From Corynebacterium sp. (GTDB taxonomy: Bacteria > Actinomycetota > Actinomycetes > Mycobacteriales > Mycobacteriaceae): 42,548 nucleotides of DNA. The translations under genes were made by a program, and so were the position numbers. Of this stretch, positions 31,611 through 39,593 are shown one piece after another (the stretch's first letter is position 1; each line of letters opens with the position of its first letter). The notes beneath the pieces were generated by a model, which ran no database searches, was not told the origin of the DNA, and saw only the letters and a program-made list of their open reading frames with translations. The DNA lies in contig NZ_JAUNLP010000010.1 of the NCBI RefSeq assembly GCF_030532195.1, positions 1-42,548 on the forward strand. The letters run 5' to 3'.

Positions 31611-33572
31611 GTGAAAAGCGAGAAAAAACAGCAACCAGGGGCGGATGTAAACCCCCTTGATGAGGCGCTGGATAAAGCTCGCGGAATGCGCGCCAAGCGA
31701 GCAATTGGGCTTTATCCAGCGAATATGCACCCAGGACTGGTACCTGGGTTCAGTATTGAGGAGCTGCGATACAAATTCGGGCTGGACAAGCTCGTCTTCG
31801 GCGTCAATGCCGTGCTGATTATCGCCTTTGTGATCTGGGGTGTGACCAGCCCGGAGACGGTATCGTCCGTTTCCTCAGCGGCATTGTCGTGGGGCCTGGA
31901 AAACTTTGGTTGGCTCTTCAATGTCATTTTGGTTGTCTGTGTCCTTGTCATGCTGGGCATTGCTATGTCGCGCTACGGCAACATCAAATTGGGCAAGGAC
32001 GATGAGGAACCTGAGTACTCACGTTTTTCGTGGGTAGCCATGATGTTTGCGGCCGGCATCGGTGTTGGTATTTTCTTCTTCGGCCCGTCCGAGCCTCTGG
32101 CTTTCTACCACTCCCCGCCGCCGCTGACGGTGGAACCGCGCACTGAAGAGGCACTGCACCGAGCAGTCGCACAGGCGGATTTCCACTGGGGATTCTCCCC
32201 CTGGGCACTGTATGCACTGGTCGGTGGCGCATTGGCGTATTCGACGTACCGCCGTGGTCGCACTAGCTTGATGTCATCACTGTTCGCGCCGATTCTTAAG
32301 CGCACTGACGGTCCGATTGGTCGCACCGTCGACATCCTGGCCATTGTGGCCACTTTGTTTGGCACTGCTGCTTCGCTGGGTATTGCAACGCTGCAGATTG
32401 GTGAAGGTATTTCGACGCTGTCCGGATTCACTCCATCGATGGCCGTGCTGCTGCTCATCATCTTGGTGCTGAGTATTGGTTTTATTATTTCGGCGGTCTC
32501 TGGTGTGTCGAAGGGTATTCGTATTTTGTCGAATACCAACATCATGCTGACATTCCTGGCAATGTTCTTCGTCTTCGTCACTGGTCCGACGCTGTTTCTG
32601 ACCAACCTACTGCCATCGAGCATTTTGACGTATCTGGGCAATTTCATGGATATGTCCTCACGCTCGCTGTCGTGGGGTCAAGAAACTCTGGACTTCCAAG
32701 CTGCCTGGACTGCGTTCTACTGGGCATGGTGGATTGCCTGGGCACCATTTGTGGGCATGTTCATTGCCCGTATTTCCCGTGGTCGCACGATTCGTGAATT
32801 CATTTTGGTCACCATCATCGTGCCGACTTTCGTGCTGATGCTGGCTTTCTCGGTCTTTGGCGGTACCGCTATTGACTTCGCCCGCAAGCTGGTTCCGGGC
32901 TTTGATGGTTCGGCATCCGCACAGCAGGTTCTCTACCACATGATTGGTGAGCTGCCGTTTAGTGGTGTGGTCTCAACCCTGGTGATATTTATTCTGGCCA
33001 TCTTCTTCATCACCTCCGCCGACTCGGCATCTGTGGTGATGGGCACAATGGCATCCAAGGGTGACCCGGAGCCGAACAAGCTGGTTGTGGTCTTCTTCGG
33101 TGTGCTGATGATGGGCATTGCCGTGGTCATGCTTCTCACCGGTGGTGAAAGCGCGCTGTCTGGTCTGCAATCGCTGACGATTTTGACAGCCATGCCATTT
33201 GCACTGGTCATTATCGGGTTGTTGTTCTCCTTTGTGAAGGACTTAACCTCTGACCCACAGGCTATTCGCACAACGTTCGCCAAGACTGCTGTGCGCGATG
33301 CCGTTATCCGAGGTCTGGAAGAATACGGCGATGACTTCGAAATCGCCGTCGAGCAGGCCGAAGAAGGCCAAGGCGTCGGCTCTGTTGCCGGTGTCGAAGC
33401 GGACATGGAGCACTTGACCGAGTGGTACGTCCATACCAATGAGCTCAGCGAGTCATCCGATGATGACGAAGCTGCCGGCGGTGGCACTGGCGATGACGAC
33501 ACCGACCAAAAGGACTCATCGGCTGATGATGGATTAGACAGCCCGCGTGAGTCCACAACGAAGGAAAAATAA
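31611..33572 (+). CDS. BCCT-family osmolyte transporter (betaine/carnitine/choline type)
   Basis: A 653-residue carrier with about 12 helices. It shows the BCCT signature 'FYWAWWIAWAPFVGMFIARISRGRTIREF' (two pieces) and the unwound first-helix motif 'FAAGIGVGIFFFGPSEPL'. Corynebacterial relatives BetP, EctP and LcoP take up betaine, ectoine or proline with sodium under osmotic stress; which of these fits cannot be settled. A long polar N-terminus (about 70 residues) and an acidic, Ser/Asp-rich C-terminal tail of over 100 residues flank the core. In BetP the tails sense osmotic stress. The GTG start follows GGAAGG. Confidence 0.92.
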   Translation: MKSEKKQQPGADVNPLDEALDKARGMRAKRAIGLYPANMHPGLVPGFSIEELRYKFGLDKLVFGVNAVLIIAFVIWGVTSPETVSSVSSAALSWGLENFGWLFNVILVVCVLVMLGIAMSRYGNIKLGKDDEEPEYSRFSWVAMMFAAGIGVGIFFFGPSEPLAFYHSPPPLTVEPRTEEALHRAVAQADFHWGFSPWALYALVGGALAYSTYRRGRTSLMSSLFAPILKRTDGPIGRTVDILAIVATLFGTAASLGIATLQIGEGISTLSGFTPSMAVLLLIILVLSIGFIISAVSGVSKGIRILSNTNIMLTFLAMFFVFVTGPTLFLTNLLPSSILTYLGNFMDMSSRSLSWGQETLDFQAAWTAFYWAWWIAWAPFVGMFIARISRGRTIREFILVTIIVPTFVLMLAFSVFGGTAIDFARKLVPGFDGSASAQQVLYHMIGELPFSGVVSTLVIFILAIFFITSADSASVVMGTMASKGDPEPNKLVVVFFGVLMMGIAVVMLLTGGESALSGLQSLTILTAMPFALVIIGLLFSFVKDLTSDPQAIRTTFAKTAVRDAVIRGLEEYGDDFEIAVEQAEEGQGVGSVAGVEADMEHLTEWYVHTNELSESSDDDEAAGGGTGDDDTDQKDSSADDGLDSPRESTTKEK

Positions 33573-33586
33573 AAAGCTGAACGTCT

Positions 33587-33626
33587 CGCTCTGACGGCAT
33601 CCGAAACCGAAAGTGCTGTCAGAGCG
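33587..33626. terminator. hairpin at the convergent end of the BCCT and ADP-ribosylglycohydrolase genes
   Basis: CGCTCTGAC (33587-33595) pairs with GTCAGAGCG (33618-33626), with an extra GCA/TGC inside. The right arm covers the stop codon of the convergent gene. T-runs are weak on both sides, so efficiency is uncertain. Confidence 0.5.
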
Positions 33627-34584
33627 ATAGTTCTGCCAACTTCCCCGCCAACTGCGCCACATCATTCGGGTGGTACTCCACCGGGCGGTTCCGCAGTGGC
33701 GAGCAGGAGTCAATGACATCCCGCCACCGCTGCGGAATAGCGGAGGCACCAAAAATGCCACCGAGGAATGCACCAACGATTGCCGCGTTGGTGTCGGTGT
33801 CACCACCACGACCAATGACTCGCACTAGCGAGTCCTCAAAGGTCGTGGTGTTTTCTTTTACCAGGTGCAATTCTTCATGCAGTGCCCACAGCGCAAGGCG
33901 CACCCAGCCCTGATGCACGGAGAAATCCGGCTGCCCGCTATCCAGCATGGCACCGCTGCCCTGCCACTCAGAAAGCCACTGCTTGCTCTGCGCATCCAAC
34001 CATTCCATCAGTGCGCTGATGCCAATGCCGCGACGCGGCTGGTGGAAGCCACCGCTGATGACGTCGGCAAGCGCGGATGCAAAGCGAGCATTCGCCTCGA
34101 CACAAAACGGATGCGGATGCGTAATCGCGGCGTCCGTGCGCGCGAATTCGCCAGCGCGGGCGGGATTCGACCAATACGCGATAGCCAACGGAGAGATGCG
34201 CATGAGCGCGCCGTTGGCCTGGGAGTTTGGGTTTGGCGCACGGCGGAGAAGCGCTGCTGTGGTGGCCTGGCCAATATCGAAGGCATCGGAGTTGGCCCAG
34301 CGCACATAGGACTCACGGACATCATCGGTGTCGTAGCCTTCGCGGCGCGCCAGAGAGCGCGCCAGTGCCAGTGCCATTTCGGAGTCATCTGTTGGCTGCC
34401 CGGCAGCGATGCCATGAGTGCCGCCATCGGCTAGCTCGCGTACGCCGTCTGGATAGCGTTCGGCGATCTCTGCGGCACTGCGAAATTCCACGAGCGCTCC
34501 GAGATTATCCCCAATGACCTGGCCATAGAGCACCCCACGAGCGCGGTCGAGGACGCGAGCGAAAGCATCGGAATCATAATTCAC
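33619..34584 (-). CDS. ADP-ribosylglycohydrolase (DraG/ARH family)
   Basis: A 321-residue ARH-type hydrolase. It has 'GQVIGDNLGALVEF' near residue 22, the metal-binding 'PTDDSEMALAL' near 63-73, and the second metal motif 'GRGGDTDTNAAIVGAFLGGIFG' near 265-285. All aspartates for the two-Mg centre are present. The family removes ADP-ribose from proteins or, in some members, nucleic acids. The start is a GTG at 34584 with GGAGG overlapping the stop codon of the upstream exonuclease-fusion gene nine bases away. This is close translational coupling and suggests a joint function. Confidence 0.93.
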   Translation of the reverse strand: MNYDSDAFARVLDRARGVLYGQVIGDNLGALVEFRSAAEIAERYPDGVRELADGGTHGIAAGQPTDDSEMALALARSLARREGYDTDDVRESYVRWANSDAFDIGQATTAALLRRAPNPNSQANGALMRISPLAIAYWSNPARAGEFARTDAAITHPHPFCVEANARFASALADVISGGFHQPRRGIGISALMEWLDAQSKQWLSEWQGSGAMLDSGQPDFSVHQGWVRLALWALHEELHLVKENTTTFEDSLVRVIGRGGDTDTNAAIVGAFLGGIFGASAIPQRWRDVIDSCSPLRNRPVEYHPNDVAQLAGKLAELSL

Positions 34585-34593
34585 ATCTGCCTC

Positions 34594-37500
34594 CTACAGA
34601 GCTTGAATGGTATCCGCCAACTCGTCATCGCGACGATGGCGCAGGCGTGCCACGGTCTTGCGGCGCGCAGCGTCGGGGCTCAAACCCAATGCCTCATTGA
34701 TTGCCGAGAGTACCTGTTCCTGCTCTAGCTCCTGGGACGCGGCGAACTTTTCATCCAGACCAAAGGCATTGACCAGCGCGGCCAGGCCGGTCGCTGCGGA
34801 ATCGACACCTGGGGCGCGCGTGATATCGAACCTGTCGCCGAAATGCACCCACACGCGGTCGCCTTCAGTTAACTGCAGGTCAGCGACGAAACGCGAGATT
34901 GTCGACATCGTCGTATTCGTCCGCCCAACCGCAATCCGCTGCTCCCCCAAGCGCGACGGCAGCAGCTTTTCCTCACCGAAGCTCAAGCCATACATGCCCG
35001 CAATTCCCGCCGGAATGGCAGAGCCAGAACCACGCACGTGATCGCGGGTAATGGTCAGCAGCAGGCACCACTTGCCATCGCGCAGGTAGAGGCCGCGGGA
35101 CTCCTCCGGTGTCGCATCAACCGGTTCAAGCTCCTCTTCAGTGCGACGGCGAACATAGCCGTCTTCCAGGACGAACTCGCCACCAGAGGCGAACGTTCGC
35201 ACCGAGGATTCCGATACGCCAATGGCGGTTGCGCCCGCAACAACGTCGTCAAGCACTGCACCTATCTCCCCGCGCGCAGTTGCCTCGTCGATGCGTCGCG
35301 CGATGTAATCGGAAATCGTCGTCCACTCTTCCAGCTGCCATACAGTGAGCGCCCACGTGCCCGGAGCGCAGCGCATCGTCCGCGGGTCCACAGACAGACG
35401 CCCATCGATGGCGCGCGAGTTGCGATCGGCAATGATCTCGGCGATCTCATCGATATGCATCGGTGCGCCGCGGTGCGCGAGCAACGCCACCGCTCTATCG
35501 CTTACCGACGTGCGCTTGGTAAAGAGGTCGCCTTCAAAGATTTTGTACGAGGTGCGTTGCTGTACCCAGTCGATGACGGGGGAAGCTGGGATGCCGAGTG
35601 TGTCCACCAGGGTTGGCAGCGGGACGATTCCGAACTCATCGGCGAGGCTGGCGATGGCGGCGGCGAATTTATTGTCGAATCCGGCTTCGATAAACCAGCC
35701 ATCCTCGATGCTCCACTGCGCGCTGGTAGCCTCCGCGTCGACGGTGCCGGTGAGGTTGATGAGCTCGATCAGCGGCGCGGACATGCCGGTTGGAGTTTCG
35801 AATAGTCCAGGAAGATCCTCGCGGAGAATGTCGATCCTGGTCAACGGTGCGTAGCGGTGAAAGAGACCGGTACGCAGGAGTTCGCAGTTGGGGCCGGCAT
35901 CGGACAGGGCCTCTAGCAGTTTGGATTCCAGCTGGCGCACGCGCTCACGCGAAACACCGAATTGTTGGCCGAGTGTCTCCAAACGCTCGCCACCAATGAG
36001 ACGGCGGTTCAGGATAGCGGCAAACCGCTCATCTTGGTTGGCGATGCTGTGGATTTCTCGCTCGGCGGCATCGAGCAGCTCTGGCACGCGGTTGTTGGCG
36101 GCAACGAGCTGCTCGCGGACAGATTTCGGCACAGTCACGTCGACCTCGGACTGCAGCTGCTCAACGGTACCGGTGATGGCTAGCCAATCCAGCAGCGCAG
36201 ACTGATCCGGTTCGGTGGTGTCGTCCCAAACAATGGCGCTGTGATCCGTTGCTTCAAAGGGGTCATCTGTGGTGCTGGTGGTTGTATCTCCCACTTCGAA
36301 CTCATCGAAGGCATGCATGACAGCGTCGGCGACCAGCTTTTGCACGCGGACTCGGCCATAGCCTTTAAGATCCTGCAGGTCACGAACGGTAGTGTCCTTC
36401 ACTGCAGGCCGTTTCAGACCCAATCGATTTAAGACTCGTTGCCATTCGGTGCTTTCCGGAAAGACTAGGAAATTCATGTATGGCGAAAGGCTATCGAGCC
36501 CTGACGTTTGATGGCCGTCGATCCACGCCCGGGCAATGCCAACGACATCATCACGGATACCGCTTAGACTGTCGCCCAGTTCGCTGCGGAGGTTTTCGTC
36601 GGAAAGCCATGGGAAAATCTGGGTGAGGTCGGGGCCTTCCGGCTGATTCTTGTCATCTTCATCGCTCGCGGCGGTTGAGCCAGCATCCGCGCTGGACTGC
36701 GGAGTCTTGTCAGCTTCGGACATCCCGAACGCCTGCTCAGCGCTTAAGTTCGCGAGGGCTTGGGCGAACGTCACCTCATCGACGATGGGAACGCCCAGTG
36801 CGCGGGCGCGCTTGGCTTTATTTGACTGAGTATTGATGTCAGCGGCGACGAGTACCACAGATTTCTTCGTGACTCCGCCGACATCCAGCCCCACGGCGCG
36901 GGCGCGCGACTCCCACACTTCGCGGGGAGTGACCATCGTGCCCGTAAATGTCACGCGGTCACCGGGGTGCAGTTCCAGCTGCTTGGACGCGGATACCAGG
37001 TATTCAACACGCTGCGGCTCAATGTTGAGCTCCTCTGCGATATGTGCAAGCCAGCTCAGCTCGTGCTGTGTAATAACACCATCGGACCACGCCTGCACAA
37101 TCAGCTGCTGCAAATACTGCTCATGCAGCACATTGACATCGTCGGCAGAAAGCCCGTAATCAGCGGCAATACCGTGAAGGTTGGCCAGCTCACGCAGTTC
37201 TAGTCGGCCATCGACCATTGCTTCAGCGAGATATGAGATGTACCGGTCGGCAGCCTTGTCGCCGATTCCCGGCGCGTGCCGTGTGAGAATCCTCAGCCAC
37301 TGAGCCTTGGCGTCCTGTTCGCATGGGTTGTTCCCTGCCTCAGTGGCGGAGTTTTCTGCTGCGTCATTGTCAGGCGTGCCCTGTAGGCGATGATCATTCC
37401 GCGGCAGCAACGGAATATCGGAAATGGGCAGCTGCGCCAACTGCGCCGGTGCGAAATACAACGGGCTGCCGTAGGTGACAATGTCCGGATGATCTGTGGC

Positions 37501-38037
37501 AAAGCGCTGAAATACTTTCGCTGTGGCTTCCGCATCGGCATAAGCGGTGTGCTCGGCTTCATTCTCAATTCCGAAGTGCTCGAGCACGTGAGCAAGAGAT
37601 ACTGGCTTTCCAGGCAGGAAATGGCGTGCGAAAACCATGGTGTCGAGCAGCCAATTGCCCTCGGGCAGTTCAAGACTCAAGCGGCCAAATTCATTGGCTA
37701 AGAACCGGTATTCAAAGCCCGCATTGTGGGCGACGATGACTCGGCCATTGAGGACATCGGCAAAACGGCGTGCCACATGCTCAAATGCCGGAGCGCCGAC
37801 AAGATCTGTCGGGGTGATGCCATGGATCTCCGAGTTATCGAATCCACGGTTTGGCTGGATGAGAGTGCACCAATGGTCTTCGACCATGAGCTGCGAGTCC
37901 AGCAGCACAACACCAATTTCGATGACTCTGTCGTTTCTGGTGAAGCCGGTAGTTTCAAAATCTACAACGGCATAACCGGGCTTTTCGCCGGCCGAGTCAT
38001 CGGATTGAAAGAAATTCTGTGGTGAGGTGGGTGCCAT
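34594..38037 (-). CDS. multidomain DnaQ-type exonuclease / TerB-like / BRCT / sigma-70 region-4 HTH fusion protein
   Basis: An 1147-residue protein. Residues 20-185 form a DEDDh exonuclease: Asp26 and Glu28 ('VVDFETTG'), 'VAHNAGFEYRFL' with Glu109 in place of the usual Asp, and 'HTAYADAEA' (His163, Asp168). Residues about 245-350 include a TerB-like helical segment ('QAWSDGVITQHELSWLAHIAEEL'). Residues 355-430 form a BRCT domain ('GDRVTFTGTM' to 'GVPIVDEVTFAQAL'). Residues about 550-575 look like a helix-hairpin-helix. Residues 668-711 match sigma-70 region 4 ('RRLIGGERLETLGQQFGVSRERVRQLESKL'). Residues 845-900 resemble a HARE-like winged helix ('AHRGAPMHIDEIAEIIA'). The last 160 residues are a beta-rich domain I cannot name. 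DNA or RNA processing is likely; the joint function is unknown. Confidence 0.85.
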   Translation of the reverse strand: MAPTSPQNFFQSDDSAGEKPGYAVVDFETTGFTRNDRVIEIGVVLLDSQLMVEDHWCTLIQPNRGFDNSEIHGITPTDLVGAPAFEHVARRFADVLNGRVIVAHNAGFEYRFLANEFGRLSLELPEGNWLLDTMVFARHFLPGKPVSLAHVLEHFGIENEAEHTAYADAEATAKVFQRFATDHPDIVTYGSPLYFAPAQLAQLPISDIPLLPRNDHRLQGTPDNDAAENSATEAGNNPCEQDAKAQWLRILTRHAPGIGDKAADRYISYLAEAMVDGRLELRELANLHGIAADYGLSADDVNVLHEQYLQQLIVQAWSDGVITQHELSWLAHIAEELNIEPQRVEYLVSASKQLELHPGDRVTFTGTMVTPREVWESRARAVGLDVGGVTKKSVVLVAADINTQSNKAKRARALGVPIVDEVTFAQALANLSAEQAFGMSEADKTPQSSADAGSTAASDEDDKNQPEGPDLTQIFPWLSDENLRSELGDSLSGIRDDVVGIARAWIDGHQTSGLDSLSPYMNFLVFPESTEWQRVLNRLGLKRPAVKDTTVRDLQDLKGYGRVRVQKLVADAVMHAFDEFEVGDTTTSTTDDPFEATDHSAIVWDDTTEPDQSALLDWLAITGTVEQLQSEVDVTVPKSVREQLVAANNRVPELLDAAEREIHSIANQDERFAAILNRRLIGGERLETLGQQFGVSRERVRQLESKLLEALSDAGPNCELLRTGLFHRYAPLTRIDILREDLPGLFETPTGMSAPLIELINLTGTVDAEATSAQWSIEDGWFIEAGFDNKFAAAIASLADEFGIVPLPTLVDTLGIPASPVIDWVQQRTSYKIFEGDLFTKRTSVSDRAVALLAHRGAPMHIDEIAEIIADRNSRAIDGRLSVDPRTMRCAPGTWALTVWQLEEWTTISDYIARRIDEATARGEIGAVLDDVVAGATAIGVSESSVRTFASGGEFVLEDGYVRRRTEEELEPVDATPEESRGLYLRDGKWCLLLTITRDHVRGSGSAIPAGIAGMYGLSFGEEKLLPSRLGEQRIAVGRTNTTMSTISRFVADLQLTEGDRVWVHFGDRFDITRAPGVDSAATGLAALVNAFGLDEKFAASQELEQEQVLSAINEALGLSPDAARRKTVARLRHRRDDELADTIQAL

Positions 38038-38177
38038 GGGAACGCAAACTCCTGTTTCTTTCGACGATGCCCCATTCTATGTCGGCAGTCGACGAATCTC
38101 AGGGCAAGCAGGCACTCGACGCGCCCCTAAGGCACCCCAGCCACGGAGCACCCCAGGAACGCTCACCTCAAAAACAG

Positions 38178-38750
38178 CTACAGCCCTCGTGAGAGATTCC
38201 AGCGCAGTACAGCAGGCCGGTCATGGTAGCGACCGAGCACGGACAGCGATGCCGTATTCAGCGGGAACGACTGCCCCAAGGTGATCGGCAGTTCCAGCCA
38301 CACAGTGGTCAGGGCGCGCAGCGAGTGACCGTGCGCAAACACAATTGCCTTGTCCACGCCAGATTCCTGGACCTTCTTCACCACGCGGCTCACACGAGTC
38401 CGGACTTCTTCGGCCGTCTCACCGTTTGGCACACCATGAGTCCAAATCTGCCAATTTGGCACAGTCTTTTGAACTTCCTCAGAGGTGATGCCCTCGTAGT
38501 CACCGTAGAACCATTCGGCCAAATCCTCATCGACGTCGAAGTCATTAAAGCCCGCCAGCCGTGCTGTCTCCTGTGCGCGTTGACGAGGTGACGCCAGCAC
38601 CAATCCGAAATCATTTGGATCGAGCCAACCGTCCAAAGACTTGGCCTCTTCCCTACCGGCCTCGGTCAGGGGCAGGTCGGTCACCGACGTGTGCTGACCG
38701 GAACGCGACCACTCAGTCTCGCCGTGCCGTACCAGATATAACTTTGTCAT
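38178..38750 (-). CDS. histidine phosphatase family protein (phosphoglycerate mutase-like)
   Basis: A 190-residue cytosolic enzyme. The catalytic 'LVRHGETEWSRSGQHTS' is at residues 6-22 and the second histidine lies in 'AIVFAHGHSLRAL' near 140-150, with the acid loop 'LAEWFYGDYEG'. This is the pattern of broad-specificity phosphatases such as PhoE/CobC-like proteins. The 'RSGQHTS' variant is common in a branch annotated as acid phosphatase or sugar phosphatase. The substrate is unknown. It lies upstream of nothing obvious: its stop is 140 bases from the start of the exonuclease fusion on the same strand, so read-through is possible. Confidence 0.9.
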   Translation of the reverse strand: MTKLYLVRHGETEWSRSGQHTSVTDLPLTEAGREEAKSLDGWLDPNDFGLVLASPRQRAQETARLAGFNDFDVDEDLAEWFYGDYEGITSEEVQKTVPNWQIWTHGVPNGETAEEVRTRVSRVVKKVQESGVDKAIVFAHGHSLRALTTVWLELPITLGQSFPLNTASLSVLGRYHDRPAVLRWNLSRGL

Positions 38751-38845
38751 ACTTCCAGCTTATGCCCATTTTTAAATACGGTTAGTCGCATCGGTTACGG
38801 CACCACCCAAGTTGGGTTTCGCGTACATTTCCGATTCGACGTTTC

Positions 38846-39553
38846 TTACTCCTGCGCGCCCGGCTCACCCGGCGCGCCCGGCTCGCCCGCATCTGCACCT
38901 GCAACTTGCTCAGAATCAAGAACTGTGCCGGTGGTGCGGATATTCTTCTCCTTGCCCTCAATGGCAAAAGCCGCATTGGCCGACTGGCACACAAGCTGAT
39001 CAGGATTCGGCTTGCCACACTGAACGGGGCCAAGCTCGACCCACTGACCGTCGGCAAGTTCCTCTTGAGCTGGTGGGACTCCCTCACTGAGCGTGTACGT
39101 AGCGCCGGCTTCGCCCAGCGAGATTGCCCCAGGTGCCTGCTTGGGAAACGGCGGCACCTCGACATCGGGCACGGACGCATCCGGCGTGCCGAAGCATGAC
39201 ACGCTGATGCCGTTATAGAAGCACTCGGTCTTCGCCCCACCCAGGTCAGCGAAGAACATGCCCATGCCCTCTGGTCCGAACTGCTGCGCATCAACCTTTT
39301 CCAGCGCTGCGGTGTCGAGACTGATGTTCTCGCCGTCTGCCGGCACGTCCGCAGTGTCTTCTGGTGCAGGCGCGCTTTCGCTTGACGACGTCTGCTGCGA
39401 CGGCACCTGCTCTTGCTGCTGGCTGCTCTGCGCTGGTTGACTGGTGGTGTCAGCTTTGTCCGGGTTGTCGGAGGAACAGCCAGTCAACGCCAGGAGTAAA
39501 GTCCCGGCGATGCTTGCGGTAGCAATCAAGTGCGTACTACGAGAAGAAGACAT
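38846..39553 (-). CDS. secreted lipoprotein of unknown function
   Basis: A 235-residue lipoprotein: signal peptide with lipobox 'LALTGC' (Cys26), then a 45-residue Gln/Ser/Pro/Glu linker typical of actinobacterial surface lipoproteins. A small globular domain (about 75-215) follows with four cysteines that could form two disulfides ('TECFYNGISVSCFG' and 'VQCGKPNPDQLVCQS'). The end is a collagen-like 'AGEPGAPGEPGAQE'. The four-cysteine domain resembles other small corynebacterial or mycobacterial envelope proteins but I cannot name a family. It is encoded 41 bases behind the antiporter gene and may be co-transcribed. Confidence 0.8.
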   Translation of the reverse strand: MSSSRSTHLIATASIAGTLLLALTGCSSDNPDKADTTSQPAQSSQQQEQVPSQQTSSSESAPAPEDTADVPADGENISLDTAALEKVDAQQFGPEGMGMFFADLGGAKTECFYNGISVSCFGTPDASVPDVEVPPFPKQAPGAISLGEAGATYTLSEGVPPAQEELADGQWVELGPVQCGKPNPDQLVCQSANAAFAIEGKEKNIRTTGTVLDSEQVAGADAGEPGAPGEPGAQE

Positions 39554-39593
39554 GCAGCCAGATTAGCTGCAATATCCCATTGATTTCGAGTGG

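Noticed and set aside
35038..35805. 255-codon plus-strand frame inside the exonuclease-fusion gene
   Set aside because: Antisense shadow of a long continuous coding frame with clear domains; no ribosome site or family match.
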